Part shown: one piece after another, positions 62,925 to 64,000 of the stretch | How the letters are laid out: every line of letters starts with the position of its first letter | How positions within the stretch are numbered: the stretch's first letter is position 1 | Source of the DNA: Gp7-AA6 sp036395755 | GTDB taxonomy: Bacteria; Acidobacteriota; Thermoanaerobaculia; UBA5066; Gp7-AA6 | Reading direction: 5' to 3' | Assembly (NCBI GenBank): GCA_036395755.1 | Contig: DASWCZ010000023.1 | Location: forward strand, 75,026 to 139,025 | Length of the DNA stretch: 64,000 nucleotides | The notes under the pieces: model-generated | The model's input: the letters and a program-made list of their open reading frames with translations, nothing else | Databases searched by the model: none | Told to the model about the DNA's origin: nothing | Position numbers and translations under genes: made by a program

Positions 62925-64000
62925 GGCGGGAATGGCAGACCGAACTCGCGGCGGAGCGAGTCCCCTTCGCCGTCGAGCAACGGTGGAAACCGGACGGACG
63001 CGGTGCGGCCGTCCAGCCGGATCGGCGACGCGACGAACCGAACCCCAGCCGCCTCGACCACGGCTCCGAGGGCTTTCGCGGTGGGCGATTCCAGCGCCTC
63101 GAGTGGGCCTCGCACGGGCCCGGCCGGGATGCCGGCGGCGCGACATGCCGCAATCCACTCCTCCCGAGGCCGCGTCCGGAAAGTCTTCTCGAGCGCGGAC
63201 TCGAGCGTCGCGCGATTCTCGACTCGCGCGGGGTTCGTTCGAAACGAGATGTCGTCTGCCCAGCCGGGACGCCCGACCACCTCGCAGAGCCGCGCGAACT
63301 GACGATCCGTACCGGCGGCGACGATGAAGTCGCCGTCGGATGCCGCAAACGGCCGGTAAGGGACGATCTGGGGATGAGCGTTGCCCCACCGACTCGCTTC
63401 GCGTCCCGTCACGAGAGCGCTCTCTCCCACGTTGATGAGCGCCGCGAGGGTCGAGCTGAAGAGGTCGGTCTCGACGTGTCCGCCCCGCCCCGTGTTCTCC
63501 CGCTCGGCGAGGAGGGCCAGGATCCCGGCGAGCGCAAAACACCCGGCAAAGAGGTCCGACATGGCAACGCCCACTTTCGTGGGCCCGCTTTCCTCGCTCC
63601 CCGTGACCGCCATCAGGCCCGCGCCCGCCTGCGCGAGGAGATCGAACCCCGGGAGCGCCGCATCGTCGCCGATCCGACCCGATCCCGTGATGGACGCGGT
63701 CACGAGACGGGGATTTTCGCGGCGGAGGTCCTCGAGCGGGAGCCCGAGCTTTTCGAGGCCTCCGGGGAGGAAGTTCTCGACCAGGACGTCCGCGCGACGG
63801 GCGAGGATCCGCACCGACTCCGCTCCCGCCCCGGTTGCGAGGTCGATGGCGAGCGACTCCTTGTTGCGGTTGACCGCGAGGTAGTAAGCCGAGAGGCCCG
63901 TCTTCGCCTCCCACGGTGGGCCCCACCCGCGCGTCACGTCACCGCCGTCCGGATGCTCGACCTTGACGACGCGCGCTCCGAGATCGCCGAGCAGCATCGT
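62906..64000 (-). CDS. CaiB/BaiF family CoA transferase (5' end outside window)
   Basis: 364 codons of a family III CoA transferase, N-terminus cut off at the window edge by about 25 residues. Seen: MLLGDLGARVVKVEHPDGGD, AYYLAVNRNKESLAIDLATG, VLVENFLPGGLEKLGL, catalytic Asp region in PGFDLLAQAGAGLMAVTG, GRGGHVETDLFSSTLAALIN, NAHPQIVPYRPFAASDGDF and IPAGPVRGPLEALESP. These enzymes move CoA between acyl acids; the substrate is open. The last residues (SFRGP, then stop) are encoded by repeat R3. Confidence 0.93.
   Translation of the reverse strand, partial: TMLLGDLGARVVKVEHPDGGDVTRGWGPPWEAKTGLSAYYLAVNRNKESLAIDLATGAGAESVRILARRADVLVENFLPGGLEKLGLPLEDLRRENPRLVTASITGSGRIGDDAALPGFDLLAQAGAGLMAVTGSEESGPTKVGVAMSDLFAGCFALAGILALLAERENTGRGGHVETDLFSSTLAALINVGESALVTGREASRWGNAHPQIVPYRPFAASDGDFIVAAGTDRQFARLCEVVGRPGWADDISFRTNPARVENRATLESALEKTFRTRPREEWIAACRAAGIPAGPVRGPLEALESPTAKALGAVVEAAGVRFVASPIRLDGRTASVRFPPLLDGEGDSLRREFGLPFPPSFRGP

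Overview
The window looks like chromosomal DNA of a high-GC, Gram-negative bacterium. lpxC, an OmpA-family protein, a Bam-like beta-barrel and periplasmic uptake genes imply an outer membrane. I infer Acidobacteriota, possibly a Thermoanaerobaculia-like lineage, from the mix of threonine/proline-rich secreted proteins with a C-terminal domain opening on YTLTPCR.xDTR, a Ser/Thr kinase fused to a TonB C-terminal domain, a DUF4388 protein, NtrYX beside a DUF4390 protein, and GTCATTCCGAG-type palindromes. No 16S gene or other phylogenetic marker was tested, so the placement is tentative. I found no tRNA, rRNA, CRISPR array, prophage or transposase gene.

Layout. 1-2350: 3'-truncated uvrA. 2583-11992: accessory region for the cell surface. 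It holds four paralogous secreted proteins sharing a C-terminal domain, three of them with threonine/proline stalks of very different length, then a cysteine-rich protein with a C-terminal sorting-like tail and a cupredoxin. 12074-16776: a multi-PAS GGDEF/EAL protein, a RimI-like acetyltransferase, a MOSC protein and smpB. 17045-22171: lpxC, a DUF4390 protein and an NtrY/NtrX pair. 22179-28013: glutamate formimidoyltransferase (divergent), then a tightly overlapping TPR / RDD / nadE / glycosyltransferase run. 27892-37371 (minus strand): a compact run, probably one or two operons, of coiled-coil protein, a BtuF/C/D-like uptake system, accD, folC, a dGTPase-like gene, glyA and two membrane-associated genes. 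37533-40298: pseudo-receiver / kinase / TonB fusion. 40427-46392: yebC, ruvC, DUF4388, beta-barrel, OmpA-like protein and AI-2E transporter. 46389-49606 (minus): gatB, ftsE and ftsX, with a palindromic repeat separating ftsE from ftsX. 49786-57554: laccase-domain protein, a second sorting-tail protein, a UvrD-type helicase, glmS, glmU and a TPR protein. 57687-64000: small secreted protein, 7Fe ferredoxin, dienelactone hydrolase, SprT-like protein, P1 peptidase, DMT transporter, GAF protein, nickel-binding-like protein, P-loop protein and a 5'-truncated CoA transferase.

Most genes are housekeeping: lipid A, UDP-GlcNAc, fatty-acid initiation, folate/one-carbon metabolism, NAD, Gln-tRNA amidation, DNA repair and cell division. 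Operons are very compact, and start/stop overlaps of the NTGA type occur with all four first bases. The CTGA case supports a CTG start for the substrate-binding protein of the uptake operon. Several genes have a -10-like hexamer only 6-11 nt before the start codon, which suggests leaderless transcripts.

The most unusual content is the set of stalked surface proteins and the VPTLSFP-type tails found at two distant loci. Also notable are the kinase fusion with an unphosphorylatable receiver, the terminator hairpin inside the first codons of the AI-2E transporter gene, and the palindromic repeats that break up or extend genes.
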